From contig NZ_CP018911.1 in the NCBI RefSeq assembly GCF_004000605.1, positions 1,302,001 to 1,366,000 on the forward strand: a stretch of DNA of 64,000 nucleotides, read 5' to 3'. The notes under the pieces were generated by a model that worked only from the letters and a program-made list of their open reading frames with translations, searched no databases and had not been told where the DNA came from. Both the position numbers and the translations under genes were made by a program. This document shows positions 35,447-43,811 of the stretch, one piece after another (position 1 is the first letter of the stretch; each line of letters opens with the position of its first letter). Origin of the DNA: Glycocaulis alkaliphilus (GTDB lineage Bacteria > Pseudomonadota > Alphaproteobacteria > Caulobacterales > Maricaulaceae).

Positions 35447-36316
35447 ATGCTCTCCCTGCGCCAGCTTGAGGCTGCGTTTCACGCGCGCCGCGAAGCCTTG
35501 CGAGCCCGGCTCGTGCGCGGGCGATGGAGCGGCTATGCGTTCGAGTTTCTGGCCTTCGGCATCAAGCAGGGCTGGGCCTGCCTGTTCGGCGCGCTCATGC
35601 TCGCCCTGCTGCTGGCGACTTTCCTCTACTATCCTGCCGATGCGCCGCTCGCCCGTTATGATTTCCTGACCCTTGCCGCCATTGCCATCCAGATTGGCAT
35701 GCTCGCTTTCGGGCTGGAAAACTGGGAGGAGGCGCGCGTCATTGCCGTCTTCCATCTGGTCGGCACGGTCATGGAAATCTTCAAGGTGACGATGGGGTCG
35801 TGGATCTATCCCGAAGCGGGCGGGGCAATTCTGGTCATCGCGGGCGTGCCGCTCTTTTCCGGCTTCATGTATGCGGCCGTGGGCAGCTATATCGCGCGGG
35901 TCTGGCGGCTTTTCGATTTCCGCTATGACCGCTTCCCGCCTTTGTGGCTGCAGGGCCTGTTGGGACTTGCGATTTACGTGAACTTCTTCACTCACCACTT
36001 CACCATCGACATCCGCCTTGGTCTCTTCGCAGCTAGCGCGCTCATCTACGGGCCGTGTGTGATCTGGTTCCGGCCAGACAGGGTGCATCGCTGCATGCCG
36101 TTACTGCTGGCTGCGATTCTGACCGCGCTCTTCATCTGGTTTGCCGAGAATATCGGCACCTTCGCCAGAGCCTGGGCCTATCCGGGGCAGGAATCTGGCT
36201 GGCACATGGTCTCGCTCGCCAAGCTCGGCTCCTGGTATCTGCTGATGATTATCAGCTTCGTGCTGGTGGCGGCGGTCCACCGCGCCTCCGTTGCGCGCTT
36301 GCGTCTGCGCGCCTGA
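35447..36316 (+). CDS. DUF817 integral membrane protein
   Basis: A 289-residue protein with eight or nine hydrophobic segments. FLAFGIKQGWACLFGALMLALLL near the start, MEIFKVTMGSWIYPE (about 105-120) and FSGFMYAAVGSYIARVWRLFDF match the DUF817 family. Function is unknown; the buried Glu/Lys/Tyr motifs could form a binding site. It sits between liuC (21 bp upstream) and mccA (49 bp downstream) and so is probably in the liu operon, as an insertion rather than an obvious pathway member. Confidence 0.85.
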   Translation: MLSLRQLEAAFHARREALRARLVRGRWSGYAFEFLAFGIKQGWACLFGALMLALLLATFLYYPADAPLARYDFLTLAAIAIQIGMLAFGLENWEEARVIAVFHLVGTVMEIFKVTMGSWIYPEAGGAILVIAGVPLFSGFMYAAVGSYIARVWRLFDFRYDRFPPLWLQGLLGLAIYVNFFTHHFTIDIRLGLFAASALIYGPCVIWFRPDRVHRCMPLLLAAILTALFIWFAENIGTFARAWAYPGQESGWHMVSLAKLGSWYLLMIISFVLVAAVHRASVARLRLRA

Positions 36317-36365
36317 TCGCCCACAACGCCGCAACAGACCTGATCAGAGAATTGAGGGCGCGCCC

Positions 36366-38339
36366 ATGATAACCAAACTCCTCATTGCCAATCGCGGGGA
36401 AATCGCCTGCCGTGTCATCCGTTCGGCGCGCCAGATGGGCATTGCCAGTGTCGCGGTCTATTCGGACGCCGACGCGAACGCCCCGCATGTGAAAATGGCT
36501 GATGAGGCGGTGCATATCGGCCCGTCACCGGCACGCGAGAGCTATCTGATCGCCGAGCGCATCATCCAGGCGGCCAAGGACACTGGCGCGGACGCGATCC
36601 ATCCCGGCTATGGTTTCCTGTCGGAGAATGCCGCCTTCGCCCGTACCTGCGCGAAGAACGGAATCATTTTTGTCGGCCCGAGCCCGGAAGCTATCGAGGC
36701 GATGGGCCTGAAAGACCGCGCCAAGGCGCTGATGGAAGAGGCAGGCGTGCCGGTTACGCCCGGCTATCACGGCGATAATCAGGACGCGGACTTCCTAAAA
36801 GAGCAGGCCGACAAGATCGGTTATCCGGTGCTCATCAAGGCGGTCGCCGGCGGCGGCGGCAAGGGCATGCGCAAGGTGGAGAAATCGGCCGATTTCGCCG
36901 CCGCGCTGGAAAGCTGCCGGCGCGAGGCGGCCTCCAGCTTTGGCGATGAGAACGTCCTGATCGAGAAATACATCACCAGCCCGCGCCATATCGAGGTGCA
37001 GGTGTTCGGCGATAGCCATGGACAGGTGGTCCATCTGTTCGAGCGTGACTGCTCGCTGCAGCGCCGCCACCAGAAAGTGCTGGAAGAAGCGCCAGCCCCC
37101 GGCATGAGCGAAGAGGTGCGCGAGGCCATGTGCTCGGCGGCTGTGCGCGCCGCGCAGGCGGTCAATTACGCGGGCGCTGGCACGGTGGAGTTCATCGTCG
37201 ATGGCTCCGGCGAGCTGCGCGCGGACGGTTTCTACTTCATGGAAATGAATACCCGCCTGCAGGTGGAGCATCCCGTCACCGAGATGGTGACAGGGCTAGA
37301 TCTGGTGCGCCTGCAGCTGGAGGTCGCCTCTGGCGGGCATGTCCCGGCGCAGGACGAGATCACGCTTTCCGGTCATGCCATCGAGGCGCGCCTCTATGCC
37401 GAAGACCCGGTGACGGGCTTCCTGCCCTCCACCGGCGTGCTGGAGCGCCTCGATCTGCCCGAGGGCCGTGAGGGCGTGCGCGTGGATTCCGGCGTGGAGC
37501 AGGGCGGCGAAGTCACCATGTTCTACGATCCGATGATCGCCAAGATCATCGCCCACGGCGGCGACCGCGAGGAAGCCATTGAGCGCCTCATCGACGCCAT
37601 TGACAGCGATGTCGGCGTCTGGCCGGTGCGCACCAATGCAGGCTTTTTGCGCCGCGCGCTGGCCCATCCGGACTTCGGCGCAGGCGATGTCTATACCGGC
37701 TTTATCGAGGCGCATCTGGATGAACTCGTGCCGCCGGGCCTGCCTGCGCTGCACTATGGCGTGGCGGCGCTGGTCCTCTCCGGGGCCGGGCGCGGCAGCG
37801 ATCCGTGGGATTCGCTTGCCGGTTTCCGTCTGAACGCCGCGCCGCGCGTGGAGTACGGGTTTGATGCGGGCGGGGAGCGCCTGTCCGTGCGTCTCGCGCA
37901 AGGCGGCGTCAGCGTGAACGGTGAACCGCTCCAGCTCAGCGACGTGCAGGGCTATCTGGGTGAGCAGGGCGGGGTGGTCGAGTTCGTTCACGAAGACGAC
38001 ACGCTGCTCGCCGCTGTCGAGCATCATCGCGACGGGCTTCTCATCACCCTGCAGGGCCAGGCCGTGCTGGTGCGCGATCATGATGCTGCCGTCGATGCCG
38101 ATGCGCTGGCGGGCGGCGATGCGGTCAAGGCGCCCATGCCCGGCAAGGTGCTCTCTCTGGCCGTGAAGCCGGGCGACACCGTCGCCAAGGGCCAGACGCT
38201 CGCCGTGATGGAGGCGATGAAGATGGAAATGGCGCTCACCGCCCCGCGCGACGGCGTGGTGGATGCGGTCAATGCCGCCGAAGGCCAGCAGGTCAATGAA
38301 GGCGATGTGCTGGTCGCGCTGGCGGAAGAGGGGGAGTAG
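36366..38339 (+). CDS. mccA: methylcrotonoyl-CoA carboxylase biotin-carboxylase (alpha) subunit
   Basis: The biotin-carrying subunit paired with MccB. 657 residues from ATG 36366 (GGGCGCGCCC precedes; the longer ORF lacks a good site). Biotin carboxylase domain: TKLLIANRGEIACRVIR, IKAVAGGGGKGMRKV (about 157-171), FERDCSLQRRHQKV, EMNTRLQVEHPVTEMVTGLDL. A short BT region follows, then the biotinyl domain with the acceptor Lys in EAMKME (about 620-625). The RRHQKV variant and the neighbourhood support MccA rather than PccA (see 13612). Confidence 0.93.
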   Translation: MITKLLIANRGEIACRVIRSARQMGIASVAVYSDADANAPHVKMADEAVHIGPSPARESYLIAERIIQAAKDTGADAIHPGYGFLSENAAFARTCAKNGIIFVGPSPEAIEAMGLKDRAKALMEEAGVPVTPGYHGDNQDADFLKEQADKIGYPVLIKAVAGGGGKGMRKVEKSADFAAALESCRREAASSFGDENVLIEKYITSPRHIEVQVFGDSHGQVVHLFERDCSLQRRHQKVLEEAPAPGMSEEVREAMCSAAVRAAQAVNYAGAGTVEFIVDGSGELRADGFYFMEMNTRLQVEHPVTEMVTGLDLVRLQLEVASGGHVPAQDEITLSGHAIEARLYAEDPVTGFLPSTGVLERLDLPEGREGVRVDSGVEQGGEVTMFYDPMIAKIIAHGGDREEAIERLIDAIDSDVGVWPVRTNAGFLRRALAHPDFGAGDVYTGFIEAHLDELVPPGLPALHYGVAALVLSGAGRGSDPWDSLAGFRLNAAPRVEYGFDAGGERLSVRLAQGGVSVNGEPLQLSDVQGYLGEQGGVVEFVHEDDTLLAAVEHHRDGLLITLQGQAVLVRDHDAAVDADALAGGDAVKAPMPGKVLSLAVKPGDTVAKGQTLAVMEAMKMEMALTAPRDGVVDAVNAAEGQQVNEGDVLVALAEEGE

Positions 38340-39007
38340 TCCCCTTACTCCCCACCTGTCATCCTCCGGCCGCGTAGCGGTCCGGGGGACCCATGCCTCT
38401 TTTAATTCCGCAGCCCTTTCGGGCTGCGATGTTCCGCGAAAAGTCGCGGGCGCGCAGTCGCGCTTTTCAGGCCGCAAAGCGGCCTGCAACGATACCGCTA
38501 GCTCTCACCTCTCAGGCATGGGTGGCCCGGATAAACCGGGCCATGACAGTGATTGGGAAATCGCGCCGGGAAATTGGCTCCTTTACGTACTCCCATCGTC
38601 ATTCCAGAAAGCGCGTCAGCGCTTATCTGGAACTCAGTTCTTTTAAAAAGGCTGGGTTCCGGCTTGCGCCGGAATGACGAGGTTGGGGGGTATCTGAACA
38701 TTCTGCAGGTACGCCGCCGAGCTTCTCAACCGGGGGATGATCCCGGACTGGTGATGTCCTCCCCCGTTTACGGGGGAGGTGTCTGGCTTGCCAGACGGAG
38801 GGGGGTAGGTGCTTTTCCCTGATCCTTCGAGACGTTCGCTTCGCTCACCCTCAGGATGAGGGGAAAAGCACACCAAAGCCCTCATCCTGAGGAGGCCGAA
38901 GGCCGTCTCGAAGGACGAGGGCCGCTACTGGCACGTCCTTCGCATGATGCATGCCCGATCCCCTCACGCTGTCCCTGATCCGGACAGAAGCGACAAAGGT
39001 TTCGGCC
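38340..39007. repeat. composite palindromic intergenic repeats
   Basis: Nearly 670 bp carry four repeat families in a row: family A (38357-38489), here with hairpin arms GCAGCCC-ttt-GGGCTGC instead of GCAACGC/GCGTTGC; a family-B inverted doublet (38597-38679); family C (CCTCCCCCGTTTACGGGGGAGG, 38759, with CCAGACGGAGGGGGG); and family D (38816-38935). The last 70 bp precede the cupin-like gene; a longer ORF start at 38951 is possible but less likely. Confidence 0.78.
38597..38679. repeat. family-B inverted doublet (83 bp)
   Basis: CGTCATTCCAGA...TCTGGAACTCAG, a short A/T-rich spacer (TTCTTTTAAAAAGG), then CTGGGTTCCGGC...GCCGGAATGACG. The outer ends are inverted copies of each other, giving a REPIN-like structure. 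Confidence 0.85.
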
Positions 39008-39925
39008 ATGCACGTTCTGGCAGACTGGACTGATCAGACCCGCAGCGATTTTCGTGAGCGCATTACCCGCACCACGCACAATCTGCACACCTCGCCCCTG
39101 TTCAGCGAGGCGGCGATCGAGCGCCTGATCGAGATTCATCCGCGCGAATACGCCGATTTTGCCACCATGGACGAGACCGGCAGCCGCAACTCCTGGAAGA
39201 CGGGCGATCCGGGCCAGCTGTCCGGCAAGGAGCTGATCCGGGCAGTGAAATCCGGCCGGCTCTGGATAAATTTGCGCAATCTGTTCGGCATTCACGACGA
39301 ATACCGCGCCCTGCTGGACCAGATGTTCGAGGAGCTTCAGGACGAAAATCCGGGCTTTCATCCGGTGCGCATTCTGGGCGGGCTTCTGGTCTCTTCGCCG
39401 CAGGCCAAAGTGCCGTTCCACATGGACCGCACTGACACCATGCTGTGGCATATCAGCGGGAAGAAGCGCGTCTTCGTCTATCCCCACCATGATGATGTCG
39501 CCACGGATGCCGAGCGCGAGGAAGTGCTGCTGCACGCCTTCAATGACGAGCTGAACTACCGCCCCGAAGCGGAAAAGCACGCAAAATATTTCGATCTGGA
39601 ACCGGGCGAGATGATCTGCTGGCCGCTGCACACGCCCCACCGTGTGGAGAATATGGGCACGCTCAATATCTCGCTGGCGACCGAGTACACGACGCCGGAA
39701 GCGCGCAAGCAGAATAATGCGATGTATTTCAACGGCGTGATGCGCCGCCGCTTTGGCTGGCAGCCGCCGCGCATTGCCGAAACCCATGGCCTGAACCGCA
39801 CGGCGCGCTTTGTCGCCGGGGCGCTGATGCGCAAGGCGGGGATCAGCGTGCCGGTGGAGACGCCGCACGAGGGTGGCTACCGCTTCGAGATCGATCCCGA
39901 TGCGCCGCTGGGCGTGCGCGCCTGA
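39008..39925 (+). CDS. cupin/JmjC-like protein, tandem paralogue 1
   Basis: A 305-residue protein, probably a cupin-fold (JmjC-like) Fe(II)/2-oxoglutarate oxygenase or binding protein. The candidate metal site is HMDRTDTMLWHI (HxD, about 138-149) with a late His in CWPLHTPHRVEN (about 213-224); KKRVFVYP follows the first motif as in JmjC proteins. The start at 39008 fits a GGTTTCGGCC context; an ATG 19 codons upstream is possible. Its stop TGA shares its A with the ATG of the next gene (TGATG), so the pair is translationally coupled. Substrate unknown. Confidence 0.75.
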   Translation: MHVLADWTDQTRSDFRERITRTTHNLHTSPLFSEAAIERLIEIHPREYADFATMDETGSRNSWKTGDPGQLSGKELIRAVKSGRLWINLRNLFGIHDEYRALLDQMFEELQDENPGFHPVRILGGLLVSSPQAKVPFHMDRTDTMLWHISGKKRVFVYPHHDDVATDAEREEVLLHAFNDELNYRPEAEKHAKYFDLEPGEMICWPLHTPHRVENMGTLNISLATEYTTPEARKQNNAMYFNGVMRRRFGWQPPRIAETHGLNRTARFVAGALMRKAGISVPVETPHEGGYRFEIDPDAPLGVRA

Positions 39926-40857
39926 TGGCTGCTGCGACGCGTAAGCGCGTAGCCCCGCCACTGCTCGACTGGAGCGAGGATCACCGCGGCGAATTTGCCA
40001 GAGGCGTGGTCAGCGCCCGCCACCAGCTTGCCCGCCTGCCGCTCTTCACTGACGAGGCGCTGGCCGCCATGCTGGACCAGCATGACCGGGCCAATCTGGA
40101 TGTCTGCACGATGGGCCGCGATCCGGCGGAGCGCTCCAGCTGGCGCGATGTGCCGGTCTGCCGCCATCTGCCCGGTCATCATCTGATCGAGGCCGTGCAT
40201 CAGACCCGGCTGTGGGTACATGCCCGCCACGCGCTGGATACCGATAGCGAGCTGAAACCCGTCTTTGCCGCCATGATGGACCAGCTGCGCCATCTCAATC
40301 CCGGCTGGGCGCCCTTGCGTGCCTATGGCGGCGTTGTCATCGCCTCGCCGGGCGCGCAGGTCTTCCTGCATTCGGACATTTCCGAGACGATGATGTTCCA
40401 GGTGCGCGGTTCGCAGCAGGTTTTCGTCTACCCGCCGCGCGATCCCTGGGTCAGTGACCGGGCGCTGGAAGGCGTGCTGCTGGGCGAGGCGGGCGAGGAT
40501 CTGCCCTATGACCCCTCATGGGATGCAGAGGCCGCGCGCATCGATATGGAGCGCGGCAGCTTTGCCGCCTGGCCGCTGCATGCGCCCCACCGCATCCGCT
40601 TTGGCAATGAGCTGTCGGTGACGCTGGTGCTGGAAGTGGTGACGCAAGGATCGCTGGTGAAGAACGGCGTGCTGCACGCCAATGGCCTGATGCGCCGGGC
40701 CGGGTTCAACCCGAAAAGCGCTGATACGGCCGGCCTCGGCGCGGCGGTGAAGCTCGCCATTTCGCGCGCCGCGAAGGCGGCTGGCGCCGTGCGCAGGCGG
40801 CGCGGCGAGGCGGACATCTCCGATGTCTCGCTTGCCCGCGCGCTGGAACAGGCCTGA
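39925..40857 (+). CDS. cupin/JmjC-like protein, tandem paralogue 2
   Basis: A 310-residue diverged copy of the preceding protein: both have an R-x-LPLF/SPLF...EA helix, a WVHARHALD/WINLRNLFG stretch, the metal-site region HSDISETMMFQV (HxD kept), QQVFVYPPRD, and AAWPLHAPHRIRFGN. The conserved HxD...H layout suggests both bind iron. The C terminus is Arg-rich (AGAVRRRRGEAD). Coupled translation suggests the two act together, perhaps as a heterodimer, which is inference. Confidence 0.75.
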   Translation: MAAATRKRVAPPLLDWSEDHRGEFARGVVSARHQLARLPLFTDEALAAMLDQHDRANLDVCTMGRDPAERSSWRDVPVCRHLPGHHLIEAVHQTRLWVHARHALDTDSELKPVFAAMMDQLRHLNPGWAPLRAYGGVVIASPGAQVFLHSDISETMMFQVRGSQQVFVYPPRDPWVSDRALEGVLLGEAGEDLPYDPSWDAEAARIDMERGSFAAWPLHAPHRIRFGNELSVTLVLEVVTQGSLVKNGVLHANGLMRRAGFNPKSADTAGLGAAVKLAISRAAKAAGAVRRRRGEADISDVSLARALEQA

Positions 40858-40920
40858 CCACTGCAAAACGACCGGTCAGGGACTTTGACCACGCCCCGGT
40901 TTCGTCCTAGCTCATGAGGC

Positions 40921-41340
40921 ATGGGCCTCAATCTTATCAAGCTGTGCGTCGGCACCGACACGATCGAAGACCTGGAAGCCTGGCGCGCCAAAATCGCGCC
41001 CGGCGACAAGCCGATGTATCACGTCACGCGGATGAGCCCGAAGCGGGCCGATGAGCTGCTTGATGGCGGCTCGCTCTACTGGGTCATCAAGCGCGTCATC
41101 CAGGTCCGCCAGCGCATTATCGGCCTCGAGGAAGTCACCGGCAGTGACGGTATTTCGCGCTGCTGCATCTGGCTCGACCGCGAACTTGTCCGCACCGCCC
41201 CGCGTCCGAAAAAGCCGTTTCAGGGCTGGCGTTATCTGACAACCGCCGACGCCCCGCCAGACCTGTCCTCGCCTGCCGCCGGCGGCGAGGAGCTGCCCGA
41301 TGAGCTGCGCGCCACGCTCATCGAAATGGGGGCTTGGTAG
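40921..41340 (+). CDS. DUF1489 family protein
   Basis: A 139-residue cytosolic protein. GLNLIKLCVGTDTIEDLEAW, MYHVTRMSPKRADELLDGGSLYWVIK, RQRIIGLEEV and FQGWRYLTTADAPPDL are the hallmark segments of DUF1489, a family confined mainly to Alphaproteobacteria. Function unknown; basic and aromatic patches hint at nucleic-acid binding (inference). Confidence 0.9.
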   Translation: MGLNLIKLCVGTDTIEDLEAWRAKIAPGDKPMYHVTRMSPKRADELLDGGSLYWVIKRVIQVRQRIIGLEEVTGSDGISRCCIWLDRELVRTAPRPKKPFQGWRYLTTADAPPDLSSPAAGGEELPDELRATLIEMGAW

Positions 41341-41437
41341 GGATTGTTTTTTCTGTTGCTCGGCCCATCCCGGCTTCGCTCGGGAAGCCGATCAATTTCG
41401 AGTGGCGGCTTCAAGCCCCTCTCGCTAACCTGTTTGC

Positions 41438-41938
41438 ATGCAGATCAATCTCACCCGCGAGCAAATCCTCGAGTATGAAGCACGCTACGTTTATGACGCG
41501 GACGATGTGCTGGGCGCGCGGATGGAGGCTGCTGCTCGACGCGGTCACATGACGCGTGACGATCTTATCGAGGTCGCGAGGTGGAAATGGCGGGGTGGTG
41601 CCACGCGCAAGCTTTGTTCTCAAAACTCGGAAGCCGAGGTTGAAGAGATCACCGGCATTTCCTTCGCAGCCAAGACCGAGAGACTTCGAATTGGCGCGTT
41701 GCTCGCACTGCACGGCGTCCAATGGCCGATGGCCAGCGTCATATTGCATTTCGCGTTTCCTGACCGGTATCCCATCCTGGACGTAAGGGCCATGAATACA
41801 GTCGGGACTTCGACACACTACACTTTCGAGAAGTGGCTGGAATATACCAAGCTCTGCCGCGAGTTTGCTGCTAAGCACGATGTCAACATGCGGACCCTCG
41901 ACAAGGCGCTGTGGGCCTACGACAAGGGCTCGCCCTGA
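41438..41938 (+). CDS. hypothetical protein, possibly HhH-GPD-like
   Basis: A 166-residue protein of unrecognised family. The segment LRIGALLALHGVQWPMASVILHFAFPDRYPILDVRAM resembles the helix-hairpin-helix plus Pro/Asp loop of DNA glycosylases (VG-x-KTA...PVDTH), but the match is weak. The C terminus NMRTLDKALWAYDK is typical of helical DNA-binding ends. Codon choice and base composition look less G/C-biased than neighbours (for example CTCGCGAGG, AAGACCGAGAGACTTCG), so it may be a recent acquisition. It is bordered by repeat-derived DNA on both sides. Confidence 0.65.
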   Translation: MQINLTREQILEYEARYVYDADDVLGARMEAAARRGHMTRDDLIEVARWKWRGGATRKLCSQNSEAEVEEITGISFAAKTERLRIGALLALHGVQWPMASVILHFAFPDRYPILDVRAMNTVGTSTHYTFEKWLEYTKLCREFAAKHDVNMRTLDKALWAYDKGSP

Positions 41939-42148
41939 CGCTCGCCCAGATGAGTTGTGGCGCCGGCCCGGATCGGTCAGCGCGACATGGATTCAGCCCA
42001 GGCCTGAACCCTTCCCGCAGGCGTTTCGCTGCACCCGCCAACTGCTCACAATTTCCCGCTTTCCGGCACGCAGCGCCGCAAGCGCGACCGCGCGCCCGCG
42101 ACTTTTCGCGGAACATCGCAACGTGCATGCGTTGCGGAGCTAAAGAGC
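41939..42148. repeat. family-A palindromic unit
   Basis: Contains GCAAGCGCGACCGCGCGCCCGCGACTTTTCGCGG-type chain (split here into its hairpins), GGAACATCGCAACG, a TGCATG-altered GCAACG...CGTTGC hairpin and GGAGCTAAAGAGCC, ending beside the panC stop codon. Confidence 0.7.
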
Positions 42149-43024
42149 CTACCCCCTTCTCGCCGGGTTTGCCGGCACATTGTCGATCAGGCGTGTCTTG
42201 CCGACGCGCACCGCCGCCAGCACGCGGGCCGGGCGGGCCAGCGGGCCTTCGCCGACAATCTCCAGCCGGTCGGCGTCGCGCACCTCGATATAGTCCACCG
42301 CGTCAAACACGGATGCGGCCAGAATGCGCGCATGCTCCAGCGCCCTGGCCGCCGGTTCCCCGTCTTCCAGCGCATGGGCGAGATCGCGCAATATCACGTT
42401 GAGGCGGCCCGCGCGCATGCGCTCGGCGGGCGAGAGATAGACATTGCGCGAGGAGAGCGCGAGGCCGTCCGCCTCGCGCTTGGTCTCCACGCCCAGCACT
42501 GTCACCGGCAAAGCGAGATCGCTGACCATGCGGCGGACCACCATGAGCTGCTGATAATCCTTCTCGCCGAACACGGCGATGTCGGGGCGGACCTGTCCGA
42601 ACAGGCGCGCCACCACGCTCGCCACGCCGGCAAAGAAGTGCGGGCGCGCATCGCTTTCAAGCCCGATGGCCGGGCCTTCTACAGATACGGTAGTGGCAAA
42701 TCCGTCCGGATAGACCTCCTCCACCGAGGGCGCATAGAGCAGATGGCAACCGGCCGCGGCCAGCAGGGCAGAGTCCGCCTCCAGCGTGCGCGGATAAGTG
42801 CCAAGGTCTTCATGCGCGGCAAACTGGGTGGGATTGACGAAAATACTCACCACCACGCGGTCGCACACCTCCATGGCTTTGAGCACCAGCGCGATATGGC
42901 CCTCATGCAGCGCGCCCATGGTCGGCACAAAACCGATAGTGTGGCCGTCCGCGCGCCACTGGCTGATCTCGCGGGCGAGACTCTCGGCAGTGTGGACGGC
43001 GGGGCAGTGCAGGGCAGGCAGCAT
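42149..43024 (-). CDS. panC: pantothenate synthetase
   Basis: Joins pantoate and beta-alanine with ATP to make pantothenate, the coenzyme A precursor. 291 residues, normal for the family. Nucleotidyltransferase signatures: PTMGALHEGH (34-43, HIGH-type), VNPTQFAAHEDLGTYPRT, RPHFFAGVASVVARLF, FGEKDYQQL and LSSRNVYLSPAER (KMSKS-like). It is transcribed divergently from the SPOR lipoprotein gene; panB is not in the window. Confidence 0.96.
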   Translation of the reverse strand: MLPALHCPAVHTAESLAREISQWRADGHTIGFVPTMGALHEGHIALVLKAMEVCDRVVVSIFVNPTQFAAHEDLGTYPRTLEADSALLAAAGCHLLYAPSVEEVYPDGFATTVSVEGPAIGLESDARPHFFAGVASVVARLFGQVRPDIAVFGEKDYQQLMVVRRMVSDLALPVTVLGVETKREADGLALSSRNVYLSPAERMRAGRLNVILRDLAHALEDGEPAARALEHARILAASVFDAVDYIEVRDADRLEIVGEGPLARPARVLAAVRVGKTRLIDNVPANPARRG

Positions 43025-43109
43025 GGAGGAACTCCGCAGGGCAGGGCCGGGAAGCTAGACGGAGCAATATGCTGGAGGCAAGGCACCGACTCGGCGCACA
43101 TTACTGATA

Positions 43110-43682
43110 ATGATCAGACTGGCTCTTCCCATCTTGAGCGCTTTGGCGCTGGGCGCGTGCAGCGTCACCGGCGGCCAAGCCGGGCGTGATGCCTCGCCCG
43201 GTGCGCAGCAGGCGCTGCGCCTTGCCGCCAGCTTGAGCGAGGCGGCGCGCGTCGATGATCCTGTGCTGGCGCACGTCACAGACGAGATGGATGCGCTGGA
43301 AGCCGCGCTCGCGCGCGGTGTGCCGCTGGCCGAAGCCCCGCCCGTGGAGGAGGAGCCATCACTGGCGCTGGTGCCGGCTCCTGACGCCCGCCAGCAATCC
43401 CTGCTCAGCCTGATGCATGGCATACATCTGGCTTCCTATCGCGAAGAGCGTCATGTGGCCGAGGGCTGGCGCGCCCTGCAGGGCCAGCACGCCTCGCTTT
43501 CCGGGCTGCAGGCGCGCCATGTGCCAGCCGATCTGGGTGAACGCGGCGTCTATCTGCGTCTTGTGGCCGGACCGTTCGACAATGCGCAGGACGCAGCCAC
43601 CGCCTGCCGGGTGATACAGGCCGCGCAGAACTGGTGTGCGGTGACGGCATTTGATGGCACGCCGGTTCACTCCCCACAGTGA
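43110..43682 (+). CDS. SPOR-domain lipoprotein
   Basis: A 190-residue probable lipoprotein (signal ending ALALGAC, Cys about 17) with a helical middle section and a C-terminal SPOR-type domain (GVYLRLVAGPFDNAQDAATACRVIQAAQNWCAVTAFDG). SPOR domains bind denuded glycan strands at the division site. It sits directly ahead of mipZ and 1.8 kb from a SPOR-tailed carboxypeptidase, so a cell-division role is likely (inference). Its stop codon overlaps a GATTC methylation site. Confidence 0.8.
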   Translation: MIRLALPILSALALGACSVTGGQAGRDASPGAQQALRLAASLSEAARVDDPVLAHVTDEMDALEAALARGVPLAEAPPVEEEPSLALVPAPDARQQSLLSLMHGIHLASYREERHVAEGWRALQGQHASLSGLQARHVPADLGERGVYLRLVAGPFDNAQDAATACRVIQAAQNWCAVTAFDGTPVHSPQ

Positions 43683-43685
43683 TTC
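43681..43685. promoter_or_regulatory. GANTC (CcrM) site upstream of mipZ
   Basis: GATTC, overlapping the stop codon of the SPOR lipoprotein gene and 60-130 bases ahead of the candidate mipZ starts. In Caulobacter crescentus the mipZ promoter is activated through CcrM methylation of a GANTC site, so this one is a plausible equivalent. Confidence 0.45.
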
Positions 43686-43811
43686 ACTGACTGTGTGTAT
43701 CATCTGTTTGCGCCGCGCGCGGGCAGGGTTATCTCTTGAGTGAAGACGCGTCGTTTCGGAACCGCTCCGCCCATGAACTCACCGGCCAGCCTCCAGGTAT
43801 CACGCAACACC

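Noticed and set aside
36366-38339. Duplicate propionyl-CoA carboxylase alpha gene
   Set aside because: RRHQKV variant, shorter BT region and neighbours liuC and mccB favour methylcrotonyl-CoA carboxylase.
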